14,814 nt of DNA from an uncultured Zoogloea sp. (GTDB lineage Bacteria > Pseudomonadota > Gammaproteobacteria > Burkholderiales > Rhodocyclaceae), in assembly GCA_937967645.1 (NCBI GenBank), contig CALBTT010000164.1, positions 1-14,814 on the forward strand. Reading direction: 5' to 3'. This document shows, in pieces, positions 1-7,454 of the stretch. Below the pieces are notes generated by a model. That model saw nothing but the letters and a program-made list of their open reading frames with translations. It was not told where the DNA came from and searched no databases. How positions within the stretch are numbered: position 1 is the stretch's first letter; every line of letters starts with the position of its first letter. The translations under genes and the position numbers were made by a program.

Positions 1-55
1 GATACGGCGCCCACCGAGATATACACTCTTTCCCTACACGACGCTCTTCCGATCT
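1..55. other. Illumina P5/TruSeq adapter contamination
   Basis: These bases match the Illumina universal (P5) adapter from its internal GATACGGCG through the terminal GACGCTCTTCCGATCT. I see two mismatches to the standard adapter, C for A at position 10 and A for C at position 21. The match is recognised from memory of the adapter sequence, not from a search. The segment should be trimmed. It carries no biological information and shows that the window begins at a contig end. Confidence 0.97.
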
Positions 56-62
56 TGGATGG

Positions 63-84
63 TTACTGACTCTATGGTCAGTAA
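63..84. repeat. Short perfect inverted repeat next to the adapter
   Basis: TTACTGAC (63-70) and GTCAGTAA (77-84) form an 8-bp perfect stem around a 6-nt loop. It lies 8 bases after the adapter, in a stretch of clearly lower GC than the genes. It has no T-run on the minus strand, so it is a poor intrinsic terminator for the ykgJ-like gene. It could be a native hairpin or a fold-back artefact of library preparation; the sequence alone does not decide. Confidence 0.5.
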
Positions 85-155
85 TGCTGGACGTATTTGT
101 GCGGATCGGCTTTGCGACAGATCAAGACTACGGACGATAGCCCGCCATCCGGCCC

Positions 156-665
156 TCAGGGGCGCTGCGCCAGCCAGTCCTCAAACCAGGCGGTCAGCGG
201 GCGTTGCGGGCCAAGCCTGGCCAGGCGCTGTTCGACGACCTCATGATTGCCCCATACCACCTGGTTCAGTGCGCCGTCCGCCACCTGCTGTTCGATGTCC
301 CGGCAGTACAGGCCGAACTCGCGATCCACATAGAAGCCGTAGGTGCGGCAGGCCACCGGGCGTTGGGCATAGACCGGACAGGCGCCGCTGTCCGGGTCGA
401 GCAGGGGGCAGGTCACCGGGCGGGCAGGGGCGTGCCCCAGCGCGGCGATGCGGCTGGCGATGAGGTCGAGCTGGGCCTGCGGTAGCGCAGCCAGCCCCTC
501 CTGCAGCAGCGCCCACTCTGCTGCGGTGAGCTGGGGGACATCCGCCAGCCGCTTGCAGCAGCTGTCGCAGCCCTTGCCGCACAGCCAGTCGCCGCGGTTC
601 TCGCGGATGAAGCGGACGCGCTCGTCGATGTCGGTGTGGAGCTGATGGAGGGGCGTGGAAGTCAT
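156..665 (-). CDS. YkgJ-family cysteine cluster protein (UPF0153)
   Basis: This 169-residue protein belongs to the YkgJ/UPF0153 family, thought to bind zinc or an iron-sulfur centre through a conserved cysteine cluster. The reaction is not established. The cluster is visible as C29-x3-C33-x2-C36-C37, followed by C86, C96 and C106 in the family-typical CPLLD...GACPVYAQRPVACRTYGFY region, with C121 further on. There is no signal peptide or membrane segment, so it should be cytoplasmic. The ATG at 665 leaves about 28 residues before the first cysteine, normal for the family; the ribosome binding site is weak. It lies 78 nt after the histidine kinase gene with no clear terminator between, so it may be read from the same transcript, but no functional link is known. 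Family assignment is solid; function is unknown. Confidence 0.88.
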   Translation of the reverse strand: MTSTPLHQLHTDIDERVRFIRENRGDWLCGKGCDSCCKRLADVPQLTAAEWALLQEGLAALPQAQLDLIASRIAALGHAPARPVTCPLLDPDSGACPVYAQRPVACRTYGFYVDREFGLYCRDIEQQVADGALNQVVWGNHEVVEQRLARLGPQRPLTAWFEDWLAQRP

Positions 666-743
666 GGTTGCGCGGGGGCTGCCCGGACGGTCAGGGGGCG
701 GGGGGCGCCATTCTTGCGGCCGCCGGGCGGCTTGGCAAGGCGC

Positions 744-3700
744 TCATCCCTGGCCCTGGGGATCGTCGTCCACATGCGCCAGCCAGGCATCCAGTGTGGC
801 CAGGGCATCGGCGAAGTCGAACTGGTCGACGGCCCGCTCCAGGGCCTCGGCCAGTGTGGGGTCGCATTGCTGCAGCTCCGCATGGAGGCCGGAATACGTG
901 TCGGCGGCATCCAGGTCGTCGGTCGCGAGCTGCCCACGCCATTGCAGCAGCTGCGCCTTCAGCTCGGCGCGCGGGCGGGGGCGCCGGGCCGCGGCGGATG
1001 ACGGGCCGGGCGGGCCGCCGAGGTGGGCATGGATGGAGTTGCAGGTGGCGGTCAGGGCCTCGGACAGGGTGTCGAGGAGGACTTGCCGGGTATCGTCGGC
1101 GAGGGGCTTGCTCAGGTTCAGCTCGGCTTCCTGGGCCAGGCGTTCGATCCGGTCGAGGCCCAGAGTGGCGGCCAGGCCCTTCAGGGTGTGGGCGCGTCGT
1201 CGGGCGGCGACGCTGTCCCCGTGCTGCAGCTCGTCGCGCAGGGTTTCGAGGTCATGGGCATGCTCGGCGGCGAAGCGGCGCAGGAAATGAGCCAGCCGGT
1301 TGAGGTCGCCGCGCATGGAGCGCAGGCCGGCTTCCATCTTGAGGTCTTCGATCAGGTTCAGTGCCTGGCGCAGCTCGTCCTCGCCCGGCGTTGTCCGCTG
1401 GGCGGCCGGGGAGGTGCTGCGGCAGGCGCCCGGCAGCCATCTGGCCAGGGTGCGGATCAGGTTGTCGGGGTCGACGGGCTTGGGGATGTAGTCGTTCATG
1501 CCGGCGGCCAGGGCCACAGCCCGGTCTTCGGCGAAGGCGTTGGCGGTGAGGGCCAGGATGGGCGTGTGGGCGTAGCCGGGCAGCTGGCGGATCCGGCGTG
1601 TGGCCTCCAGACCATCCATGATGGGCATCTGGACGTCCATGAGGATCAGCTCGTAAGGATGCTGGCTGGCCAGGGTCAGGGCTTGCCGGCCGTCGGCGGC
1701 GAGGTCGGGCAGGAAGCCGAGATCGGTCAGCAGCTCCAGCGCCACCTCCTGGTTCATGGCGTTGTCCTCGGCCAGCAGCAGGCGATGGCCGGGCTCGAAG
1801 CTGGGGAGCGCGCCGGGCTGCAGCCCGGCCTGTTCGGCGGAGCCTGGCAGCCGGGCGAGGCCCGAGGTGCGGGCGATGGTGTCGGCCAGGATGGCCGGAA
1901 GCACCGGCTTGGGGATGAAGGCCGCGAAGGTGTTGCTGCGCGTTACGTCGCTGGGGCAGCCGCTGCTGCCGCTGACCAGGATGCATACCGGTTGCAGGCG
2001 CAGGGGCAGCTGGCGGATGCGTTCGCAGGTCTGGGCGCCGTTCATGCCCGGCATCAGCCAGTCCGAGAAGACCATCTGGTAAGGCGCGCCCTGGGCATCG
2101 GCGGCAGCCACGCTTTCCAGGGCCATGGCGCCGGAGGCGACCTGGTCGACGCGTGCACCGAGGGCCTTGAGCAGGTCGGCCAGCGATTCGCGGGCCTCTT
2201 CCATGTCGTCCACCACCAGGATGCGGGTGCGCGGAGGGAGCAGCTCCTGGGTGTCGTCGGCCACGTCGGGACACAGTCCGAAGGGGGCCTCGAGCCAGAA
2301 GGTGCTGCCCTTGCCCGGGGTGCTGCTGACGCCCACATCTCCGCCCATCAATTCGGCCAGCCGCCGGCTGATGGCCAGGCCCAGGCCGGTACCGCCATAG
2401 ACCCGCGTGGTCGAGAGGTCCGCCTGCTGGAAAGCGGTGAACAGCTGGTCCTGCTGCTCGGCGCTGAGGCCGATGCCGGTGTCGCACAGCTCGAAGCGCA
2501 GCCACACCCCGCTGTCGTCGCGGCGCACCTCGCTGCCGCGCAGCACGACGCTGCCTTCCTCGGTGAACTTGACGGCGTTGTTGGCGAAGTTGAGCAGCAC
2601 CTGGCCCAGTCGGACGCCGTCTCCGTGCAGCATGCGCGGCAGGCTGCCGATCTCGGCGACCAGCTCCAGGCCCTTGGCCTCGGCCTTGTCGGAGATGAGC
2701 GCGAAGACATTGGAGATGACCCGTTCGAGGTGGAAGTCGGTGGGGTCCAGGGTCATCTTGCCAGCCTCGATCTTGGAGAAGTCGAGGATGTCGTTGATGA
2801 CGGAGAGCAGGTGCATGGCCGCGGCGGAGAGCTTGTCGAGCTGCTGCTTCTGGCGGTCGTTGAGCGGGTCGCGGCGGATCAGGTGCGCGAGGCCGATGAT
2901 GGCGTTCATCGGCGTGCGGATTTCGTGGCTCATGTTGGCGACGAAGCTGCTCTTGGCGCGATTGGCGCTTTCCGCCATGTCCCTGGCGTGGCGCAGTTCC
3001 TCCGCGATGCGGTGCTCCTCCGTGACGTCTTCGATGATGCCGATGATCGCGTCGGGAAACTCGGGGGTGTCGATGGGGGCTTCGGTCAGGCGGGCCCAGA
3101 AGCGCGAGCCGTCCTGGCGGCACAGTTCCTGTTCGTGGGAGAGGGTCTGCCGGGCCTCCCGTTGTGCCTGGGTCAGCTGCTGCATGGCCGCGTAGCCGGC
3201 CTCGTCGGGGTACCAGGTCCGGACATGCTGCCCCAGCTGGGCTTCCTCGGCGTAGCCGAAGATCTCGTCGAGCTTGCGGTTACAGCGCACGATGCGCTGG
3301 TTCTGCAGGATGACGATGCCGACCGTGGCGTAGTCGAAGATGGCGCGAAGTTCGCCGTTGGCCGAGGTGAGTTGCAGAGCCTGGGCCGACAGCCGCTGGG
3401 TGGCTTCTTCTAGGCGCAGGGTGCGTTCCGCGACCCGCTGTTCGAGCTGGCCACGGTAGCGGTGCAGTTCGCGCTCGGTCTCCTTGCGTTCGGTGATGTC
3501 CATCCACACCCCGGTGAAGCACTCGCGGCCGTCCAGTTCGATCGGCCGCATGGAGATCCAGAAGTCGCGCACCTCCCCCTGCTTGTTGCGCCGCTCGCTT
3601 TCGAACTCCATGCCCTTCTGGGCAATGATGCGGAGCACGATCTCGTCCACCTCGGCGCGGGTGAAGCGGGCTTGCACGTCGTAGAGGGTGAGCCCGGTGA

Positions 3701-5084
3701 ACTCCTCGCGGGCGTAGCCCAGCGATTCGCAGGCGGCGTCGTTGAAGCTGATGAAGCCCAGGGTGGCCCGATCCACCAGCACGATGCCCACCGGGGCCTG
3801 GCTGACGATGGTCGCGTACTGGCGTTCCCGGTCGCGCAGGGCCTGCTGGGCCTGGTGCAGGTCGGTCATGTCGCGCCCCACGCCGAGGACGCCGAGCAAC
3901 TGTCCGTCCTGATTGTAGATCGGGGTCTTGATGGCGACGATCAGCTCGCGGTGGCCGTCGGCAAAGGCCCGCCAGTGGGGCGGGAGTTCGTAGCGGCCGG
4001 TGCGGATCGCCTGCAGGTCGGCCTGGCGGTAGCGTTCCGCTTCCTCAGGAGGGAACAGGTCATGGTCGTGCAGGCCGGTGATCGCGTCCGCCGGACGCCC
4101 GGCCTGCTGCACGAAGCGCGGGTTGACGACCCGGTAGGCGCCGTCGGCGTCCTTCAGCCAGACGAGGTCGGGCATGCCCTGGATGAGCGCATGGAGCTGG
4201 CTCCTCTCGGTTTCGAGGGCGGCCAGCGCCATGCCACGCTGGTGTCGGGTATCGCGGTAGGCCATCACGGCGCGGGCCATGTCCCCGATCAGACTGTTCC
4301 GGAGGGCCGACAGGGCTTCGATGTGCCGGAAGAAGGGCTGGGTGCCGGCGTCCTCGCGATCCGAGCTGAGGGTCGCCAGGGCGTCGGTGAGGGTGTTCAG
4401 GCGCCGCGCCAGGCGGTTGGCCACGAACAGCCAGACGATCAGCAAGGCGGCCACGGCGACGGCGCTCCACAGCTGCAGGCGCTGCCGGAAATCGGCCAGG
4501 GACCGGTTGGCCTCGGCGCTCCGGTCGAGGGCGTGCTGGGTCATCTGCTCATCGATGGCGTGCAGTTGCAGCGACAGCGCAACGTAGTGCTCGTTGGCAT
4601 TGACGAGATATTCGCTGGCGAGCCGGGGATCGATCGAGATCAGGTCGGTGCTCATCAGCACGAAGCGCTTGAAGTCCAGGAAGGTCTGGCGTGCCACCCG
4701 CTGGCTGTTGGCCGGAGCGGGGCTCTGGGTGCTCTGGCCAAGCTGCTCGAGGCGCTTCTCGAAGTCGGCCATCTTGTCGACGATCCGGGCGTGAAGCTGG
4801 TAGGCCCCTGCTTCGTCGATCTGGCCGGCCTTGGCCTTGCGCAGCGCATCGGTGAGGTCGTGTTGCAGCACCAGCGACTGGAGGCTGATCGAGGAGGCCT
4901 CGCTGGCGGCCTGGAGGTCGAGCTGCTGGGTCTGCTCCAGTCTGTCTCGGGCCTGCTGGACCTGGTGTTCGGCGATGAGGTTGACGGCGATGCCCAGCAG
5001 CAGCGCGAGGGCTACCGGCAGGAAGAACAGCAGCAGGAAGCGTCGCCGCTGGGTGTGACGGCCCGGGTCGGTGCTCATGCTCAC
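744..5084 (-). CDS. Membrane hybrid histidine kinase, 3 PAS, 2 receivers, Hpt
   Basis: A 1446-residue sensor kinase carrying a complete internal phosphorelay. Order: transmembrane segment about 16-36, mostly helical periplasmic domain 37-204 that I cannot assign to a known sensor fold, transmembrane segment about 205-223, HAMP-like linker to about 280, PAS domains at about 295-410, 420-535 and 580-690, then HisKA with H720 in SHEIRTPMN. HATPase motifs are NFANNAVKF (832-840), DTGIG (868-872) and GGTGLGL (897-903). Receiver 1 has phospho-acceptor D1008 (SDWLMPGMNG), receiver 2 has D1150 (MDVQMPIMDG), and the Hpt domain has H1299 (RAHTLKGLAATLG). All catalytic residues look intact. A helical tail of about 80 residues follows the Hpt. 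The GTG at 5084 overlaps the upstream stop by 4 nt; an ATG two codons later (5078), 5 nt after AAAGAG, may be the true start. No DNA-binding output domain is present, so output is probably through the HD-GYP regulator of the same operon. Confidence 0.95.
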   Translation of the reverse strand: MSMSTDPGRHTQRRRFLLLFFLPVALALLLGIAVNLIAEHQVQQARDRLEQTQQLDLQAASEASSISLQSLVLQHDLTDALRKAKAGQIDEAGAYQLHARIVDKMADFEKRLEQLGQSTQSPAPANSQRVARQTFLDFKRFVLMSTDLISIDPRLASEYLVNANEHYVALSLQLHAIDEQMTQHALDRSAEANRSLADFRQRLQLWSAVAVAALLIVWLFVANRLARRLNTLTDALATLSSDREDAGTQPFFRHIEALSALRNSLIGDMARAVMAYRDTRHQRGMALAALETERSQLHALIQGMPDLVWLKDADGAYRVVNPRFVQQAGRPADAITGLHDHDLFPPEEAERYRQADLQAIRTGRYELPPHWRAFADGHRELIVAIKTPIYNQDGQLLGVLGVGRDMTDLHQAQQALRDRERQYATIVSQAPVGIVLVDRATLGFISFNDAACESLGYAREEFTGLTLYDVQARFTRAEVDEIVLRIIAQKGMEFESERRNKQGEVRDFWISMRPIELDGRECFTGVWMDITERKETERELHRYRGQLEQRVAERTLRLEEATQRLSAQALQLTSANGELRAIFDYATVGIVILQNQRIVRCNRKLDEIFGYAEEAQLGQHVRTWYPDEAGYAAMQQLTQAQREARQTLSHEQELCRQDGSRFWARLTEAPIDTPEFPDAIIGIIEDVTEEHRIAEELRHARDMAESANRAKSSFVANMSHEIRTPMNAIIGLAHLIRRDPLNDRQKQQLDKLSAAAMHLLSVINDILDFSKIEAGKMTLDPTDFHLERVISNVFALISDKAEAKGLELVAEIGSLPRMLHGDGVRLGQVLLNFANNAVKFTEEGSVVLRGSEVRRDDSGVWLRFELCDTGIGLSAEQQDQLFTAFQQADLSTTRVYGGTGLGLAISRRLAELMGGDVGVSSTPGKGSTFWLEAPFGLCPDVADDTQELLPPRTRILVVDDMEEARESLADLLKALGARVDQVASGAMALESVAAADAQGAPYQMVFSDWLMPGMNGAQTCERIRQLPLRLQPVCILVSGSSGCPSDVTRSNTFAAFIPKPVLPAILADTIARTSGLARLPGSAEQAGLQPGALPSFEPGHRLLLAEDNAMNQEVALELLTDLGFLPDLAADGRQALTLASQHPYELILMDVQMPIMDGLEATRRIRQLPGYAHTPILALTANAFAEDRAVALAAGMNDYIPKPVDPDNLIRTLARWLPGACRSTSPAAQRTTPGEDELRQALNLIEDLKMEAGLRSMRGDLNRLAHFLRRFAAEHAHDLETLRDELQHGDSVAARRRAHTLKGLAATLGLDRIERLAQEAELNLSKPLADDTRQVLLDTLSEALTATCNSIHAHLGGPPGPSSAAARRPRPRAELKAQLLQWRGQLATDDLDAADTYSGLHAELQQCDPTLAEALERAVDQFDFADALATLDAWLAHVDDDPQGQG

Positions 5085-5809
5085 TCTTTGTCGACGGCGT
5101 TGAGCAGCGTCGGCCAGCTGGGCGGCGGAATGCTGGCGAGATACTCGAAGCGCCCATCGCCGAGTGGCTGCAGGACCACGATGGTGCCCTCCGGCTTGAC
5201 GAAGTAGCCCATCAGGTCAGCCATGTTGGGCGCATGGGCCACAATCAACCGGTTGCTGCCGGCAGGGGGTGGGGTGGAAACGAGGCGCCGTGTTGCGACG
5301 AGGACGGGCTTCTTCTGCTCCGTGGTCAGGTTGGCCGTGTACATCAGGTCCGGATCAGCCTTGACCGGGCCTTTGAAGCCAGGGAAGGCCAGCCGGACTG
5401 TTTCGGTGGTCCGGCACAGGGGGCTGTGGATGATCTCCGCCACCGGAATCTGTGCCTTGCGCAAGGAGGTGCCCAGGGTCACGGCCAGCCGCCGGCCTTC
5501 ATCGTTGAGCACCCGCTGGGTGCTGCAGTCATCCAGGCGCAGGTCTGTCGCGGAGTCGGCACGGCTGTTGTCCGTGGTGCCATGGCGCATGTAGAGCACG
5601 TAGCCCCCGTTACGCAACTGGCGGATCAGCCTGGGGCTCGGAGGCAGCTCCTTGAAGTCGCTGTTGGCCGGTACCGGGGCGAGGCCGGCGGCCGGCGGTG
5701 CTGCCGAGGGAGCGGGGCTCTGGGCGGTAGCCGGCCAGGTGAGGCAGGCCAGGAGAAGGCAGGGCAGGGCGCGGGAGGCCGCGTGCACGGTGAGGTGTCT
5801 AGTCGGCAT
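5081..5809 (-). CDS. Exported histidine phosphatase-family protein
   Basis: A 242-residue member of the histidine phosphatase (phosphoglycerate mutase-like) superfamily, whose enzymes remove phosphate through a phospho-histidine intermediate. The catalytic RHG motif is at 75-77 (YMRHGTTD). The usual second-half elements also appear: SPLCRTTETV with R133, and the second histidine at H192 in AHAPN. An N-terminal hydrophobic stretch (about 13-28) ending in ATAQS looks like a cleavable signal peptide, followed by a Pro/Ala-rich linker to about residue 50, so the enzyme should act in the periplasm. I chose the ATG at 5809; a TTG at 5821 would add four residues. The start lies 11 nt inside the HD-GYP gene and the stop overlaps the kinase start, so all three are probably translationally coupled. 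Substrate is unknown. If truly periplasmic it cannot act on the cytoplasmic phospho-His or phospho-Asp of the relay. Confidence 0.87.
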   Translation of the reverse strand: MPTRHLTVHAASRALPCLLLACLTWPATAQSPAPSAAPPAAGLAPVPANSDFKELPPSPRLIRQLRNGGYVLYMRHGTTDNSRADSATDLRLDDCSTQRVLNDEGRRLAVTLGTSLRKAQIPVAEIIHSPLCRTTETVRLAFPGFKGPVKADPDLMYTANLTTEQKKPVLVATRRLVSTPPPAGSNRLIVAHAPNMADLMGYFVKPEGTIVVLQPLGDGRFEYLASIPPPSWPTLLNAVDKE

Positions 5810-6953
5810 AGTGGTCGGCAATGCGCTTGAAGTGCTCGATGCTGGACAGGAAGGCGTCGACGATGTCCGGGTCGAAATGCAGGCTGCGCCCCGCGTGGAT
5901 GATCGTCACGGTCTTCTCCAGTGGAAAAGCGTCCTTGTAATGGCGCCGCGAGATGAGCGCGTCGAAGACATCCGCCAGGGCCATGAGGCGGGCCGGCAAG
6001 GGAATGGCATCGCCGGCCAGGCCGGCCGGGTAGCCGCTGCCATCCCATTTTTCGTGGTGGCCGCCGGCGATCTGCTGGGCGGTCTCGAGAAACTCGAGGG
6101 ACAGGCTGCCATAGGCGCCGTCGCCCGCCGCCCGGTCCTGCATCGTGCGTACCCGCTGGATGGCTTCCCCGAGGGTGTCGGCACCGATCTCCGCGTGCTT
6201 CTGCATGATCTCGAACTCTTCCGGGGTCAGCTTGCCCGGCTTGAGCAGGATGGCGTCCGGGATGCCGACCTTGCCGATGTCGTGCAGGGGCGCGGCCTTG
6301 GCAATCCGCTGGCAGTACGCCTTGTCGGCCAGTGCTGCGGCGAAGCGGGGGTGGCCGGCCAGTTGCTCCATCAGGATCTCCACGTAGGCCTGGGTGCGGA
6401 ACAGATGGTTGCCGGTTTCGTTGTCGCGCTTCTCGGCCAGGCTGGCCAGAGTCATCAGGCTGAGATCCTTGATCAGCTCGTTCTCGGCCATGCGCCGATG
6501 CACCTCGGCGTCCAGGTAGGCGTTCTGGTCGGCCAGCCGGTCGCGCGCCTGCTTGAGCTCGAGCTGGGCGTGGATGCGCGCCAGCAGCAGGGCCGGCTTG
6601 ACCGGCTTGGTGACGTAATCGACCGCACCCAGGGCCAGCCCCCGCTCCTCGTCATCGTCGGCGTTCAGAGCCGTTACGAAGATGACCGGGATGTCCCGCA
6701 GCTGCGGGTCGGCGCGGAGGGTCTGCAGCACCTGGTAGCCATCCATCTCCGGCATCATCACGTCCAGCAGGATGAGATCCGGCCTGGGCGGGGTCAGGAC
6801 CACCTGGAGCGCGCGCGGCCCCGAGTTGGCGACCCGGACGTGATAGCGCGGGCGCAGGATCTGGCCGATGACGGAAAGGTTCTCCTTGGTGTCATCCACC
6901 AGCAGGATGGTCGCCTGATTCAGCGTGGATTCCGTAGCGTCACTTGGGTTCAT
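5799..6953 (-). CDS. HD-GYP response regulator, predicted c-di-GMP phosphodiesterase
   Basis: A 384-residue two-domain response regulator. Residues about 14-130 are a receiver domain with D19-D20-D21 region acids (VDD), phospho-acceptor D64 in LLDVMMPEMDG and the conserved K117 of TKP. After a helical linker, residues about 165-384 form an HD-GYP domain. It keeps the DNETGNH element (177-183), the metal-binding HD pair H224-D225 (PLHDIGKVGIPD), the H299-H300-E301 element, and an intact GYP at 307-309. HD-GYP proteins with these residues hydrolyse cyclic-di-GMP, so phosphorylation is predicted to change c-di-GMP turnover. I chose the ATG at 6953 because TGAGG lies 5 nt upstream; a longer frame to 7007 exists but its extra residues resemble nothing in the family. 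It is first in the operon with the phosphatase and the hybrid kinase, its likely phosphodonor. Confidence 0.94.
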   Translation of the reverse strand: MNPSDATESTLNQATILLVDDTKENLSVIGQILRPRYHVRVANSGPRALQVVLTPPRPDLILLDVMMPEMDGYQVLQTLRADPQLRDIPVIFVTALNADDDEERGLALGAVDYVTKPVKPALLLARIHAQLELKQARDRLADQNAYLDAEVHRRMAENELIKDLSLMTLASLAEKRDNETGNHLFRTQAYVEILMEQLAGHPRFAAALADKAYCQRIAKAAPLHDIGKVGIPDAILLKPGKLTPEEFEIMQKHAEIGADTLGEAIQRVRTMQDRAAGDGAYGSLSLEFLETAQQIAGGHHEKWDGSGYPAGLAGDAIPLPARLMALADVFDALISRRHYKDAFPLEKTVTIIHAGRSLHFDPDIVDAFLSSIEHFKRIADHYAD

Positions 6954-6958
6954 ACAGA

Positions 6959-6963
6959 CCTCA
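6959..6963 (-). promoter_or_regulatory. Ribosome binding site of the HD-GYP gene
   Basis: On the minus strand TGAGG lies 5 nt before the ATG at 6953. It is a good Shine-Dalgarno match and decides the start in favour of 6953 over the longer open frame. Confidence 0.7.
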
Positions 6964-7292
6964 GCGCAGGGGGCCGACAGGCACTGCGGAACATGCAATT
7001 GGGGCATAGAGCCGGATGGCGACCATCACAATACAGACGCGATCACGAGTCCACTACGGGACTGCCCATCCTGGGACGGGCGCACTGCATGGAGGTCGCC
7101 ATGGCGGCCCCTTGTCTCCATATCGGTCGTGTGGGCAATTTCTTCTGCAGAAACGCAAAGAAATGTTTCCGGTGGTGGGTCCCGGCGTCGTGCAGTGTGG
7201 TTCCGGCGGGCTGCTTCCGGGGTGGCTCAGGAGCGTCCGGGGCTGGGTTTCTGGCGTTTCGGGAGCGCCGGTGGCGCAACGAGTCGGTGAAC
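6964..7292. other. Intergenic region upstream of the signalling operon
   Basis: About 330 bp with no gene I can support. It should hold the promoter of the HD-GYP operon. The best sigma-70-like candidate is weak: TTGTGA (7031-7026) and TATGCC (7008-7003) on the minus strand with a 17-bp spacer. The region also has an inverted repeat, ATTTCTT/AAGAAAT (7138-7144 and 7158-7164), with the 10-bp palindrome TTCTGCAGAA at 7143-7152. Three copies of TTCCGG occur at 7167, 7201 and 7215. The A+T-rich stretch around 7137-7167 stands out from its surroundings and is a candidate operator. A minus-strand reading frame of 84 codons crosses here but has no recognisable similarity or convincing start. Confidence 0.5.
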
Positions 7293-7326
7293 GACAAAGG
7301 CCAGTCCCGGAGGACTGGCCTTTGTC
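7293..7326 (-). terminator. Intrinsic terminator after the tRNA-Lys genes
   Basis: A perfect 15-bp stem (7293-7307 with 7312-7326) closes a four-base loop, UCCG on the minus strand. The 3' arm ends in CCTTTGTC, giving a short T-rich stretch. It starts 7 nt after the encoded CCA end of tRNA-Lys(CTT), where a tRNA operon terminator is expected. Its symmetry could also stop transcription coming from the other side. Confidence 0.85.
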
Positions 7327-7333
7327 TTAATTC

Positions 7334-7409
7334 TGGTGGGTTGTGAGTGACTCGAACACTCGACCTACGGATTAAGAGTCCGCTGCTCTACCAACTGAGC
7401 TAACAACCC
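7334..7409 (-). tRNA. tRNA-Lys (anticodon CTT)
   Basis: A full 76-nt cloverleaf reads on the minus strand. The acceptor stem GGGTTGT/ACAACCC is perfect, followed by discriminator A and an encoded CCA. The D arm is GCTC/GAGC, the anticodon stem GCGGA/TCCGT (one G-U pair), the loop CTCTTAA with anticodon CTT, and the T arm GAGTG-TTCGAGT-CACTC is perfect. It decodes AAG. It is the second gene of the tRNA pair, 45 nt after the TTT gene, and is followed at once by a terminator hairpin. Confidence 0.97.
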
Positions 7410-7430
7410 ATTCATTTCTCTGCGGCGCGC

Positions 7431-7436
7431 ATTATA
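7431..7436 (-). promoter_or_regulatory. Possible -10 element for tRNA-Lys(CTT)
   Basis: A perfect TATAAT followed by GC-rich GCGCGCC lies 21 nt upstream of the CTT tRNA on the minus strand. It resembles the arrangement before the TTT gene. I see no matching -35 box at 16-18 bp, where the sequence falls in the 3' end of the first tRNA. It may be a weak second promoter or a relic of tandem duplication. Confidence 0.35.
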
Positions 7437-7454
7437 TACCACTTTATTCGCCAG

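Noticed and set aside
59..463. Plus-strand frame starting just after the adapter
   Set aside because: It begins in suspect sequence, is antisense to the YkgJ-family gene, and its Arg/Pro-rich translation resembles no protein.
666..743. Terminator between the hybrid kinase and the YkgJ-family gene
   Set aside because: There is a small GCCGC/GCGGC hairpin, but no T-run follows it.
1023..3413. Very long plus-strand open frame antisense to the hybrid kinase, with similar ones at 3462-5207, 5652-7346 and 7741-9447
   Set aside because: They lie opposite well-supported genes, have Gly/Val/Ala-rich translations with no recognisable domain, and are expected from high-GC codon use on the other strand.
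6951..7040. Sigma-54 promoter upstream of the HD-GYP gene
   Set aside because: A TTGCA is present near 6996, but no GG element sits at the required distance.
7043..7297. 84-codon minus-strand frame, and a 19-codon frame within it from an ATG at 7102, in the intergenic region
   Set aside because: The long form starts beside the terminator hairpin. The short form has AAGGGG upstream but no recognisable peptide. Neither has support beyond being open.
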